Shown: one piece after another, positions 1-7,011 of the stretch
How positions within the stretch are numbered: the first letter of the stretch is position 1
Layout: each line of letters starts with the position of its first letter
DNA from: JASLPR01 sp964496475
Lineage (GTDB): Bacteria > Chloroflexota > UBA11872 > VXNJ01
Length of the DNA stretch: 10,837 nt
Reading direction: 5' to 3'
Assembly: GCA_964496475.1 (NCBI GenBank)
Contig: CAZBZS010000064.1
Coordinates: forward strand, 1 to 10,837
The notes under the pieces: model-generated
Database searches by the model: none
The model's input: only the letters and a program-made list of their open reading frames with translations
Told to the model about the DNA's origin: nothing
Position numbers and translations under genes: made by a program

Positions 1-2
1 AC

Positions 3-791
3 GGCTACCTGGTGATCGGTGCGACGGTTGTATTGGTTCCATACATCTGGATGCTCTCCGCGTCGCTGAAGCCGCGGGGCGAGATATTCCGCGCGGGAAT
101 CAATTTCCTACCGCAGCAGCTGATCATCGACAACTACCTCACGGTGCTGGATGGGTTCCCGATCATCCGCTGGTTGGCTAACAGCTTCCTGATCGGGTTG
201 ATAATCTTGGCGACTAACCTCACTCTAACGGTCGCGGCCGGGTACGCGTTCGCTCGTTTGCGATTCTGCGGCCGCGATTTTCTCTTCTTCATCTACGTCG
301 GAGCGATGATGGTGCCGATCCAGGTCCGGCTGATTCCGAGCTTCATTATCGTGATGAAAATCGGGTGGCTGAACACGTATCAGGGCATCGCCTCGCTGCA
401 GCTGATCGAATTTTTCGGCGTATTTCTGATCAGGCAATTCATGTTGAACTTGCCACGCGAACTCGAGGACGCGGCGCGCATCGATGGGTGCAGCTGGTTC
501 CGGGTCCTGTGGCAGATAGTTCTTCCCAACAGCCGGCCGGCGCTGGCGGCGCTGGCGATCTTCACTTTCGCTGCCTCTTGGAACGATTTCCTGTGGCCGC
601 TGGTAATGATCAATAAGCCGGAAATAATGACCATCCAGGTGGGTCTGGCGACAATGAAGGGATCGGCGTTCTCGGTATCGGGTGTCTTGATGGCGGCCAC
701 GATGATCTCGGCGCTACCGCTCGCCATCGTGTACCTATTCCTGCAAAGACATTTCACCCAGGGCGTCTTAATGAGCGGCATCAAGGGCTAA
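3..791 (+). CDS. Sugar ABC transporter permease, MalG/UgpE (CUT1) type, 5' truncated by the window
   Basis: Inner-membrane permease that would pair with a MalF-type partner, a periplasmic or lipid-anchored binding protein and an ATPase to import sugars or related solutes. The frame is open to the left edge, and the first readable residues (YLVIGATVVLVPYIWMLSASLK) match the first membrane segment of MalG proteins, so the true start lies outside the window. The GTG at 12 is not the start. Counting from that GTG, hydrophobic segments lie at about 1-18, 56-80, 91-115, 125-140, 175-200 and 225-246. The EAA loop that contacts the ATPase is at about 150-172 (E..DAARIDG then I.LP). The C-terminus RHFTQGVLMSGIKG is typical of the family. 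The partner genes should lie to the left. Substrate cannot be told from sequence. The gene converges on the MFS gene, with no convincing terminator in the 73 bp between them. Confidence 0.93.
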   Translation, partial: GYLVIGATVVLVPYIWMLSASLKPRGEIFRAGINFLPQQLIIDNYLTVLDGFPIIRWLANSFLIGLIILATNLTLTVAAGYAFARLRFCGRDFLFFIYVGAMMVPIQVRLIPSFIIVMKIGWLNTYQGIASLQLIEFFGVFLIRQFMLNLPRELEDAARIDGCSWFRVLWQIVLPNSRPALAALAIFTFAASWNDFLWPLVMINKPEIMTIQVGLATMKGSAFSVSGVLMAATMISALPLAIVYLFLQRHFTQGVLMSGIKG

Positions 792-864
792 TTCGGATGT
801 CAGGCCATCCCCGAGAGTGGCGGGGGGCGGCCCGGGCCCGCATCCCGCGCTAGGGTTCGGCCGG

Positions 865-2190
865 CTAAGTGCGCGGATCGGGCTGGAGGGCCCCTTCCGT
901 CTCAGCATCAAGCGTCCAGAGATCGTGGAACAGCAACATTATCGCCACGGCTATCGCCACCGCGAAGGCACCGGCAATCTGCATGGCGATCGGGGTTCCG
1001 GAATTTTCGGCAACCGCGGACAATGGCAGCAGCCCCACAGGGGTGAGACCCCAGCCCAGCATCCAGATGGATAGCACGCGCCCGCGTAAGCGATGGGGGA
1101 CGATGAGCTGCAGGATGGTCTGGATCATGGCGAGGTAAACGGCCTGGGAGAACCCCATGATCATGAGGGTGATGCCGGCGCCGAGCATCGAATCGGTGAA
1201 GGACAGGACGGCCACCAACACTCCATCCATCAGCGCGGAGAGCATCACGGCGGCGCCCTTGTATCTGAACCGCGAGAAGGTGACAACGGTGACGGAGCCG
1301 ATGATCGCCCCGACGCCCAGCAACCCGAGCAACATGCCCAAGTCGGCCGGACCGGCCTGCAAATCCTGCTTCACGAAGGCCGGGAGCAGCATCACTATGG
1401 CCATGCTGAACAGCGCCGGTGAGGTGCCCAGAATCATCAGCGACAGCAGCTTTCGGGTCTGCAGGACGTATTGGAACCCCTCCCACAGCGCCTTCCAGGC
1501 CGAGCCCTCGAAACCCGGGGCCAAGCCCGGCGCGTCCACCCTCCGGATGTTAAGGACGGCCAGAAGGTAGGTCCCGACCTGGGTGAAATACGTGCCGGCG
1601 ATCCCGATAAAGCCGATCAAGAATCCGGCGATGGTGGGGCCAATGACCCTTGAGGCGTTCATGGTCGTGGCGGTCAGCGCCACCGCGTTGCTAACCAGCG
1701 GGCGAGGCACCAAATCCGACACCAGCGCGTTTCGGGCCGGGCTGGCCAGCGCGAAGGCGCTGCCAAGGGACAGGCCGGCGATGGCCAGATGCCACATCTC
1801 GACCCGATGCAGAATAACCAGCACCCCGACGGTCAGGTCAGCGGCGGCCATCAGGCCCTGGGCCAGGAGCAGCAGGCGAGGCCGGTTGACGCGATCGGCC
1901 AGAATCCCGCCGACTGGCGAGAGCAGCAGCATGGGGATCGAGCGAAAACCTGCGAGCAGACCCAGCATGAACGGGGAGTCCGTCAGCTCGACCACCAGCC
2001 AGCCCTGCGAGACGGACAGCATCCAAAACCCCATCATGCCGCTGAGGTTGGCCATCCAAAGGCGGCGGAAGCCGGCGTAGGCGAACGCGGGCGTCACCCG
2101 GTCCCGCAGACGAGCTACCGGGCCGATCGCGCGCGACCGGTCTTCAATGGGTGCGTCGTCCGCCAGGGAATCGGGCCGGTTCGTGTTCAC
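865..2190 (-). CDS. MFS transporter, EntS/MFS_3-like efflux protein
   Basis: A 441-residue protein with about 12 predicted membrane segments, of the group often annotated as transmembrane secretion effector (EntS-like exporters). After a polar N-terminus of about 34 residues, the pattern FAYAGFRRLWMANLSG (36-51) is the usual opening. MFS motif A is at about 94-104 (GGILADRVNRP) in the loop between segments 2 and 3. SPARNALVSDLVP (150-162) is the conserved segment-5 region, and VPHRLRGRVLSIW (364-376) is the equivalent in the second half. These features suggest proton-driven export of a small molecule, but the substrate is unknown. The start is GTG at 2190, 11 bp after the proS stop on the same strand, so the two are probably cotranscribed. 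The only Shine-Dalgarno-like AGG lies inside a hairpin (2193-2208). No frameshift is seen. Confidence 0.9.
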   Translation of the reverse strand: MNTNRPDSLADDAPIEDRSRAIGPVARLRDRVTPAFAYAGFRRLWMANLSGMMGFWMLSVSQGWLVVELTDSPFMLGLLAGFRSIPMLLLSPVGGILADRVNRPRLLLLAQGLMAAADLTVGVLVILHRVEMWHLAIAGLSLGSAFALASPARNALVSDLVPRPLVSNAVALTATTMNASRVIGPTIAGFLIGFIGIAGTYFTQVGTYLLAVLNIRRVDAPGLAPGFEGSAWKALWEGFQYVLQTRKLLSLMILGTSPALFSMAIVMLLPAFVKQDLQAGPADLGMLLGLLGVGAIIGSVTVVTFSRFRYKGAAVMLSALMDGVLVAVLSFTDSMLGAGITLMIMGFSQAVYLAMIQTILQLIVPHRLRGRVLSIWMLGWGLTPVGLLPLSAVAENSGTPIAMQIAGAFAVAIAVAIMLLFHDLWTLDAETEGALQPDPRT

Positions 2191-2192
2191 AG

Positions 2193-2208
2193 CGCCTGGC
2201 GTCAGGCG
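2193..2208 (-). promoter_or_regulatory. Hairpin spanning the proS stop codon and the MFS ribosome binding site
   Basis: The message strand reads CGCCTG-ACGC-CAGGCG: a perfect 6-bp stem with a 4-nt loop. The proS TGA lies in the 5' arm and loop, and the AGG that could serve the MFS GTG start is in the 3' arm. Ribosomes finishing proS would melt the stem, so this could couple MFS translation to proS. The structure is seen directly; the coupling is inferred. Confidence 0.45.
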
Positions 2209-3965
2209 GGTTGGGCGGGGTCGGGCGCCGGTTTGGTCGGATCGAGGGCAGCCAGAAGTTGGTCGTGGACACCGGCGATGTGAGTGGCGGCTTCGTCGGC
2301 TGGCACGGTGGTGGCCTCGGCTTCGCTCCGCAACTTGATTTCAATCTCGCCGTTTCTGAGTCCGCGGTTGCTGACGGTCACCCGAATGGTGGTGCCGAGT
2401 AGGTCAGCGTCGTTGAATTTGACCCCGGCCGACTCCTTCCGGTCGTCGCGGATCACACTGAGGCCGGCGGACTCCAGCGCGGTGTCCAGGTCTTCGGCCG
2501 CGGAGGTGATTTCCGGCTTGTCGCCGAGCTGGACGATATGGACGTCGTAGGGACTGACGCTGATGGGGAAGACGATGCCATTTTTGTCGTGACTCCGTTC
2601 GATGACGCAGGCGAAGAGACGGCCGATGCCGATTCCGTAGCTGGCCATGATGACCGGCTGCTGGCGGCCGTCTCTATCCAGGTAGGTGGCGCCGAGTTTT
2701 TCGGCGTAGCCGGTGCCGAGCTGGAAGATGTTGCCCATCTCGATGCCGCGGACTTCATTGAAGGGCTCGCCGCATTCGGGGCAGGGGTCGCCTTCCCGAA
2801 CCGAGGCGATATCAACGACTTCGGCGGCGGGGAAATCGCGGTCGTAGTTGACGTTGCGAAGGTGATAGCCGGCGCGATTGGCACCACCGATGAGGTTGCG
2901 CGTGGCGGTGACGGAGCGATCCACGATGACGCGGGCGCCTTCGACGCCGACCGGGGAGGCGTAGCCGGGAACGACCCCGGCGGCTTCAAGCTCAGCATGG
3001 GTGGAGGGGATCAACTCGGGCACTTTCAGAACGGCCTGAAGTTTGTCTTCGTTGACTTCAAGATCGCCCCGGATGGCGACGAAAACGACCTCATCTTCCA
3101 CGGTGTAGAAAACGGCTTTTAGGGTCTGGTCGCTGCTCACTTCCAGAACGCTGGCGACGCCCTCGATGNNNNNNNNNNTGGTCTGATCAGGAGTGGCCAC
3201 TTCTTCCATGGGAAGAGCGGGCGACTCATCGGAGGTGGGAGGGCGGCTGGTGGCGACATCGCGGTTGGCGGCGTGGCCGCAGTTGAGACAGCGGAGGATG
3301 GTGTCTTCACCGTGCGGGGTGACGAGCATGAACTCGTGGGCCGCATCGCCTCCCATCATCCCAGAGCTGGAGGCAACGACCAGGGGCTCGATCCCGCAAC
3401 GGCGGTAGATGCGGACGTAGGCATCCTTCATCCGCTCGTAGTAGGAGGCTAAATCTTCCTCATTGGAGTGGCAGCTGTAGGCGTCTTTCATGACGAACTC
3501 GCGGACGCGGATGAGACCGGCGCGGGGACGGGGTTCGTCGCGGAACTTGGTGTGAATCTGGTAGATCATGAAGTGCAGATCGCGGTATGAGTGGACGTGC
3601 GCGGCGGCGATGTCGGCGACGACTTCTTCGTGGGTCATGGCCAGGACCATGTCGTGATTTTCACGATCGGTGAAACGGACCATCTCGGGACCGACGCTCT
3701 GCCAGCGGCCACTGCGCTTCCACACGTCGGCGGGATGTACGACCGGGAGCATGACTCGCTGGCCGTCGACGCGATCCATCTCCTCGGCCACGATTCTTTC
3801 GATCTTTTCCATGGCGCGAAAGGCGAGGGGGAGGTGGCTGTATATTCCGGCTCCGAGCTGGTGGATCATGCCGGCGCGCAGCATCAGGGAGTGGCTGGGA
3901 GTGGTGGCGCCGGCTGGATCCTCGCGGAGGGTCTGGCCGAAAAGGCGCGACATGAGCATGGACAA
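2202..3965 (-). CDS. proS: Prolyl-tRNA synthetase, bacterial type with editing insertion (contains assembly gap)
   Basis: Class II cytosolic synthetase that charges tRNA-Pro with proline. With the gap counted as four unknown residues it is 587 long, close to the usual 570-ish for the bacterial form. Visible regions: N-terminal LFG..LRE (8-15) and TPSHSLMLRAG (22-32); catalytic THEE (111-114); motif 2 with FRDEPRPRAGLIRVREFVMKD (141-161); CLNCG (226-230); the YbaK-like editing insertion at about 240-395; CPECGEPF (395-402); motif 3 GIGIGRL (444-450); and the anticodon-binding domain from about 471. The TTG start at 3965 is preferred because GAGAGGA lies 6 nt upstream. ATG codons at 3959 and 3953 are alternatives that fit the family length equally well. 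The Ns at 3169-3178 fall at the start of the editing domain. The MFS gene follows on the same strand. Confidence 0.96.
   Translation of the reverse strand: MSMLMSRLFGQTLREDPAGATTPSHSLMLRAGMIHQLGAGIYSHLPLAFRAMEKIERIVAEEMDRVDGQRVMLPVVHPADVWKRSGRWQSVGPEMVRFTDRENHDMVLAMTHEEVVADIAAAHVHSYRDLHFMIYQIHTKFRDEPRPRAGLIRVREFVMKDAYSCHSNEEDLASYYERMKDAYVRIYRRCGIEPLVVASSSGMMGGDAAHEFMLVTPHGEDTILRCLNCGHAANRDVATSRPPTSDESPALPMEEVATPDQTXXXXIEGVASVLEVSSDQTLKAVFYTVEDEVVFVAIRGDLEVNEDKLQAVLKVPELIPSTHAELEAAGVVPGYASPVGVEGARVIVDRSVTATRNLIGGANRAGYHLRNVNYDRDFPAAEVVDIASVREGDPCPECGEPFNEVRGIEMGNIFQLGTGYAEKLGATYLDRDGRQQPVIMASYGIGIGRLFACVIERSHDKNGIVFPISVSPYDVHIVQLGDKPEITSAAEDLDTALESAGLSVIRDDRKESAGVKFNDADLLGTTIRVTVSNRGLRNGEIEIKLRSEAEATTVPADEAATHIAGVHDQLLAALDPTKPAPDPAQPA
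3169..3178. other. Assembly gap (10 N)
   Basis: Ten unknown bases inside proS, probably a fixed-size placeholder joining two contigs. On the coding strand the flanks read ACC-A before and C-ATC after the gap. A single missing C would give ACC-ACC-ATC (T-T-I), restoring the usual TP...TI pattern at the start of the editing domain. Ten and one are equal modulo three, which is why the frame survives. The true gap is therefore probably about one base. Confidence 0.85.
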
Positions 3966-3996
3966 TCGGAATCCTCTCTGGCGTCGGACCCTGCGG

Positions 3997-4002
3997 ATTA
4001 TA
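3997..4002 (-). promoter_or_regulatory. -10 box of the proS promoter
   Basis: A perfect TATAAT on the minus strand, 31 bases upstream of the proS TTG. Transcription would start near 3990, giving a 5' leader of roughly 25 nt that carries the GAGAGGA ribosome binding site. No good -35 element is seen 16-18 bp further upstream, so an activator or a weak -35 may be involved. Confidence 0.5.
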
Positions 4003-4112
4003 AGGTGATTAACGGACCAGGCACGACAGCTTGGCTAGGCTATATGGACCTAGTTCACCGGGGAGGATTGGCCGCCGGTGTCACCGCGGCCCCGGGCCGG
4101 GGTTGAGAGCGT

Positions 4113-4781
4113 ATGCGAAATCCGCGTCGACATCTGACGATGCTGGTGAGTACGGTGGCGATAGCGGTGCTGGGGACCGCGCTGGTGGCGGCCGAACCGG
4201 TGCAGTGGGGCAGGCTGGCCGGGATCGCGGTCCTGCTGGCCGGGATGGCGTTAATGGGGGTGGAGATGATCCTGGTGAACGTGCTCCGACACCGAGAGCG
4301 CAAACATGCGGATGCGCTGGAAATGGCGCAGACCCGGCTGGACGAGGCGACTGGGTTGGAAGCAGTGCTCGAACAGGGCGTGCTGGCGATGGCGGAACTG
4401 CTGGAGGTCCAGGCAGGAGTGTCGGTGGTCAGTGAGAGCGAGGACGCGGAATTTGAATTCGTGACGGCGTGGGGGTTTAGCCGGGACGTGCTGGACAGAC
4501 GGACTGGAGATCTGGTGGGGGCGGAGTTCCTGGGGGAGACGATCCGCCGGGACATTGAGATGGAGAAGCTGACGTTTGACAGTCACGACCTGGGGGAGAT
4601 CAACCTATCGATCGGGGTGGCGACGATGCCGGGTCACGCGAGCACGATTGAGGATGTGATAAAGGCGGCCGACGAAGCCCTGTACGTGGCTAAATCACAC
4701 GGCCGGAATCGGGTGATAACGGCGCCGGGGCCGCCGGGGTCCAGCGACGGGCGGGCCGAAAGCCGGGATCGGTTGGGCTAG
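4113..4781 (+). pseudogene. Membrane GAF-GGDEF protein with the GGDEF active site deleted
   Basis: The 222-residue product begins with two hydrophobic segments (about 9-28 and 33-56), then a charged, coiled-coil-like linker (58-95). A GAF-like start follows (about 80-145, including TGDLVGAEFLGETI). From about residue 145 it reads as the C-terminal half of a GGDEF domain: IRRDIE, then INLSIGVATMPGH (163-175), AADEALYVAKSHGRNRV (185-201). The first half of that domain, with the RxGG(D/E)EF signature and metal and GTP sites, is absent, as is the end of GAF, roughly 150-200 residues in all. It cannot make cyclic di-GMP. The join is in frame at about 4536-4559. It is either a deleted relic, a truncated signalling protein or an assembly collapse. 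A weak GAGAG precedes the ATG. The gene is divergent from proS. Confidence 0.75.
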
Positions 4782-4820
4782 CGCGAGGGCGTCCGGTCAG
4801 GACATTAGCGAGGAGCGGAG

Positions 4821-5543
4821 CTAGATCTGGAAGTCGCCGGGGGAGTCGAAGGACTCGAGCGGCAGGTCGTGCACGCGGACGCCATCGCGAATGATGTAGC
4901 GGGCCGGCTGGCCGACGACGACTGAGTTAGGGGGCAAGTCTTCGATCACGAGCGCCATGGCTCCGATCTTGGAGTTATGGCCGATGGTGACGGGACCGAG
5001 AATGGTGGCGCCGGTGCCTATGGTGACGCAGTTCTCGATGCGAGGGTGGCGGCGCTTGCCGGTATTCTTGATGTCCTTCCACCAGCCAGTGGCGCCCAGG
5101 GTGACCTGGTGGTAAAGCATGACGTCGTCGCCGATCTCGGAGGTCTCACCGATGACGATGCCGGAGCCGTGGTCGATGAAGAAACGGCGGCCGATGGTGG
5201 CGCCGGGATTTATTTCGATGCCCCCGGTGATGATGCGGCCGATCTGGGAAATGATGCGCGGCAAGACCGGAACATCCCGCATGTATAGCCAGTGCGCCAG
5301 GCGGTGCAGGAGCACGGCATGGAGACCCTGATAGAGCAGGATTTCGAAGACGTTGTGAGCGGCCGGGTCTTTGTCGAAGACGACCTGAATATCGTCGGGC
5401 CAGAGCGTACCCCAGGGCGTGCGGCGGGGGGCAGGCGCGACAGCTGGAGGAGCGCCGGCGCTGCCGTTGCCGCGGCTTTTGGTGTCGTCATCGCAGATCG
5501 GTTCGGTCTCGACTGCCATTACTTCCATTCCATCGCTTGACAT
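4821..5543 (-). CDS. cysE: Serine O-acetyltransferase
   Basis: Transfers acetyl from acetyl-CoA to L-serine, giving O-acetylserine for cysteine synthesis; cytosolic hexapeptide-repeat trimer or hexamer. With the ATG at 5543 the protein is 240 residues. The SAT N-terminal helix region is at about 44-100 (WGTLWPDDIQVVFDKDPAA, LLYQGLHAVLLHRLAHWL). The left-handed beta-helix follows: EINPGATIG (110-118), FFIDHGSGIVIGET (121-134), VTLGATGWW, KRRHPRI, IGTGATILG, IGHNSKIGA and the C-terminal VVVGQPARYI. The catalytic His is H125 in IDHG, its acidic partner is E110, and the serine-binding His is H166 in RRHP. The usual His in the IHPGA motif is Asn here (N112). The frame is open to a GTG at 5645, but that lies inside the leader's terminator region. 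ATG 5543 has GGGCGGTG 5 nt upstream; ATGs at 5528 and 5519 remain possible. A cysteine T-box precedes it. Confidence 0.93.
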   Translation of the reverse strand: MSSDGMEVMAVETEPICDDDTKSRGNGSAGAPPAVAPAPRRTPWGTLWPDDIQVVFDKDPAAHNVFEILLYQGLHAVLLHRLAHWLYMRDVPVLPRIISQIGRIITGGIEINPGATIGRRFFIDHGSGIVIGETSEIGDDVMLYHQVTLGATGWWKDIKNTGKRRHPRIENCVTIGTGATILGPVTIGHNSKIGAMALVIEDLPPNSVVVGQPARYIIRDGVRVHDLPLESFDSPGDFQI

Positions 5544-5609
5544 ACAAACACCGCCCGAGAAGAACGGGTTCGTTTCCGAAGCGACCACTGCGATCGTGAC
5601 TGGCATCCT

Positions 5610-5635
5610 AAAAAACAGAGCGCCAGTACGCCCCG
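5610..5635 (-). terminator. Intrinsic terminator (attenuator) in the cysE leader
   Basis: On the message strand CGGGGCG (5635-5629) pairs with CGCUCUG (5622-5616) around the loop UACUGG. The stem has seven pairs, two of them G-U, and six U residues follow directly (5615-5610). It lies 66 nt before the cysE ATG and downstream of the T-box stem I, the position expected for a regulated terminator. Confidence 0.75.
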
Positions 5636-5780
5636 GTTCTATCACGGCCCCCCGCGCAGCCTACTTGCGTGAGCGCCCGGCCTGCAGCTCCAGAGCGCAT
5701 TTCACATCCCTGACGGTCGCCCGGCTCGCACTGTCCCCAGCTCGCTTTCACCGACGCGGTGGGAGTTACTCTAATCCTTC
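5616..5780 (-). promoter_or_regulatory. T-box leader with cysteine specifier (UGC), controlling cysE
   Basis: T-box leaders bind a tRNA by its anticodon and sense its charging through the free 3' end. On the minus strand stem I is recognisable. AGAGU (5772-5768) pairs with GCUCU (5696-5692) at the base, the AGUA bulge follows, and UCCC (5764-5761) pairs with GGGA (5710-5707). The distal part AGCGAGCUGGGGACAGUGCGAG (from about 5746) has the conserved AGCGAGC...GGUG.GAG pattern, closed by GCUGG and CCGGGC. The 3' side of the specifier loop reads GUGAAA-UGC-GCUCUGGAGCUGC. This matches the arrangement I recall for T-boxes with the codon just before the CUC.GGAGCUGC strand, and places UGC (Cys) at 5699-5697. 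GCAAGUAGGCUGC (5668-5656) resembles stem II. The canonical UGGNACC core is not found; the nearest is UAGAACC (5641-5635), just before the terminator. Specifier and downstream gene agree. Confidence 0.8.
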
Positions 5781-5812
5781 ACGGCCTTTGCCATATTCAG
5801 TTGTGATAGACG

Positions 5813-5842
5813 TGTATATCTCCGCCGCCGACGGGGTGTCAA
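5813..5842 (-). promoter_or_regulatory. Sigma-70-type promoter of the cysE transcript
   Basis: A perfect TTGACA (5842-5837) and TATACA (5818-5813) on the minus strand are separated by 18 bp. Transcription would start near 5806, just before the T-box stem I. The leader to the cysE ATG would then be about 263 nt, enough for the T-box and attenuator. Confidence 0.75.
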
Positions 5843-6105
5843 GGAAATGTTGGGATGAGAGACTAGGCAGCTCAAAACTGCACCCGAGTTGGATCAAGCA
5901 AAATGGTCGGCTGAGCCAGCGTGATTAGGTGAACCCCAAAGCGACGTCAATCGGGCCAAGCGTGGCGTTCAATCTATGGTGCGCTTGCAGACCACTGAGC
6001 CACGAGGGCCGATCAGCAACGGGGGATGTGCCGATGGGGCTTCGGGAGATGTTGCAGGTGGCGGTCGGGGTCAGCGTAGGAGCCTCGTTCTGCCGGAGGC
6101 GGTTG
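5843..6105. other. Intergenic stretch between the lyase gene and the cysE promoter
   Basis: About 260 bp with no credible gene. The only structure seen is a weak inverted repeat, GCCTC (6082-6086) and GAGGC (6096-6100), shortly after the lyase stop. It lacks a U-tract and is at best a poor terminator. A tRNA-like string on the minus strand was examined and rejected. Confidence 0.6.
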
Positions 6106-7011
6106 CTAAGGAATCACAAACTCCGGGCGGGTGGCCAGACTGGTTTCGATGATCTTGATTACGCGCTCGCGCTCGTCGCCGGCGAGGGGCAGGCGGGGCG
6201 CGCGGACGGTCTCGGCCCCGCGCGCAGTCAGCGCCTGCGCGAGCTTGATGTTTTGCACCAATTTCACATGCACGTCTAGGTGCAGGAGAGGGGTGAACCA
6301 GCGGTAGAGCGTTCTGGCTTCGTTGCCTTTTCCCGCCCGGATCAAACGCCATAGGGCGATGGTCTCCTCCGGAAAAGCGTTCACCAGCCCGGCGACCCAG
6401 CCTGTCACTCCCAGAGCCGCCGCCTCGAGGATGAGATCGTCAACGCCGCAGAACAGCAGGTAACGGTCGCCGCAGAGATTGATGATGTCGGTCACGCGGC
6501 GGGGATCGTCGGAAGATTCCTTGATGGCTACCAAGTTCGGTTCATCGGACAGTTCAGCGAACATTTCGGGGGTGATGTCGACGCCGTAGGCAGGCGGATT
6601 GTTGTAGCACATGACAGGCAGGCCGCCGGCGCTGGCCACGGCGCGAAAATGGGCCATCGTCTCCCGGCCGTCGGATTTGTATACCATCCCCGGCAGAAGC
6701 ATGATTCCGTCCACGCCGATCGCCCGGGCGGCGTTCGCCAGGGTCACGGCCGCCGCGGTCGTGTACTCGGCGACCCCGGTCAACACGGGAACGCGGCCCT
6801 TGATGGCGCCCACGGTTGCCCTGAGCACGTCCAGCTTCTCGGCGGTTTCCAGCGAGCAGTTTTCGCCGACGGTCCCCAGCATGACGAGCCCGTCGGCGCC
6901 GGCATCGACGAGACCTAGCGCATGCCTCACAGTGGCGTCTACGTCCAGGGTCTGGTCCTCCCTAAACAGCGTGGTCGTCGCTGGGTAGACCCCCGTCCAA
7001 TTCACTTGCAT
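6106..7011 (-). CDS. DapA/NAL-family lyase or deaminase, probable hydroxyproline-pathway enzyme
   Basis: A 301-residue class I (Schiff-base) TIM-barrel protein of the dihydrodipicolinate synthase/N-acetylneuraminate lyase family. The Schiff-base lysine is K164 in VAIKESSDD, and the catalytic tyrosine is Y136 in CYNNPPAYG. The carboxylate-binding loop is GTVGEN (46-51), where true DapA has GTTGE. The PYYN segment with the relay tyrosine of DapA is replaced by PGMVYKSDG (107-115). Lysine biosynthesis is therefore unlikely. The C-terminal region LLHLDVHVKLVQNIKLA (242-258) and RAPRLPLAG (270-278) resemble members annotated near hydroxyproline genes, such as 1-pyrroline-4-hydroxy-2-carboxylate deaminase. 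That assignment is from memory and is tentative. ATG at 7011 is preceded by GGGAGAGAGAG, somewhat far upstream. It lies 132 bp downstream of the enolase-superfamily gene on the same strand and is probably cotranscribed with it. Confidence 0.85.
   Translation of the reverse strand: MQVNWTGVYPATTTLFREDQTLDVDATVRHALGLVDAGADGLVMLGTVGENCSLETAEKLDVLRATVGAIKGRVPVLTGVAEYTTAAAVTLANAARAIGVDGIMLLPGMVYKSDGRETMAHFRAVASAGGLPVMCYNNPPAYGVDITPEMFAELSDEPNLVAIKESSDDPRRVTDIINLCGDRYLLFCGVDDLILEAAALGVTGWVAGLVNAFPEETIALWRLIRAGKGNEARTLYRWFTPLLHLDVHVKLVQNIKLAQALTARGAETVRAPRLPLAGDERERVIKIIETSLATRPEFVIP

Noticed and set aside
792..864. Possible bidirectional terminator between the ABC permease and MFS genes
   Set aside because: The GC-rich GGCGGCCCGGGCCCGC can fold locally, but there is no clear stem with a U-tract on either strand.
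4035..4080. Inverted repeats CTAGG/CCTAG (4035-4053) and CACCGG/CCGGTG (4056-4080) between proS and the GAF-GGDEF gene
   Set aside because: Arms of only 5-6 bp with long loops in GC-rich DNA. They could be operators, but nothing distinguishes them from chance.
4791..4803. GTCC-GGTCA-GGAC hairpin between the GAF-GGDEF gene and cysE
   Set aside because: A 4-bp stem without a U-tract is too weak to call a terminator.
5544..5645. N-terminal extension of CysE to the GTG at 5645
   Set aside because: It would place the start inside the T-box/terminator leader, and the extra 34 residues do not resemble serine acetyltransferases.
5995..6025. Minus-strand TGGCTCAGTGGTCTGC resembling a tRNA D-arm
   Set aside because: The following bases give no anticodon stem, no GGTTCRA T-loop and no acceptor pairing at the right distance, so it looks like a chance match.
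5929..6279. Plus-strand frame of 116 codons between cysE and the lyase gene
   Set aside because: No family resemblance, and its second half is antisense to the end of the lyase gene.
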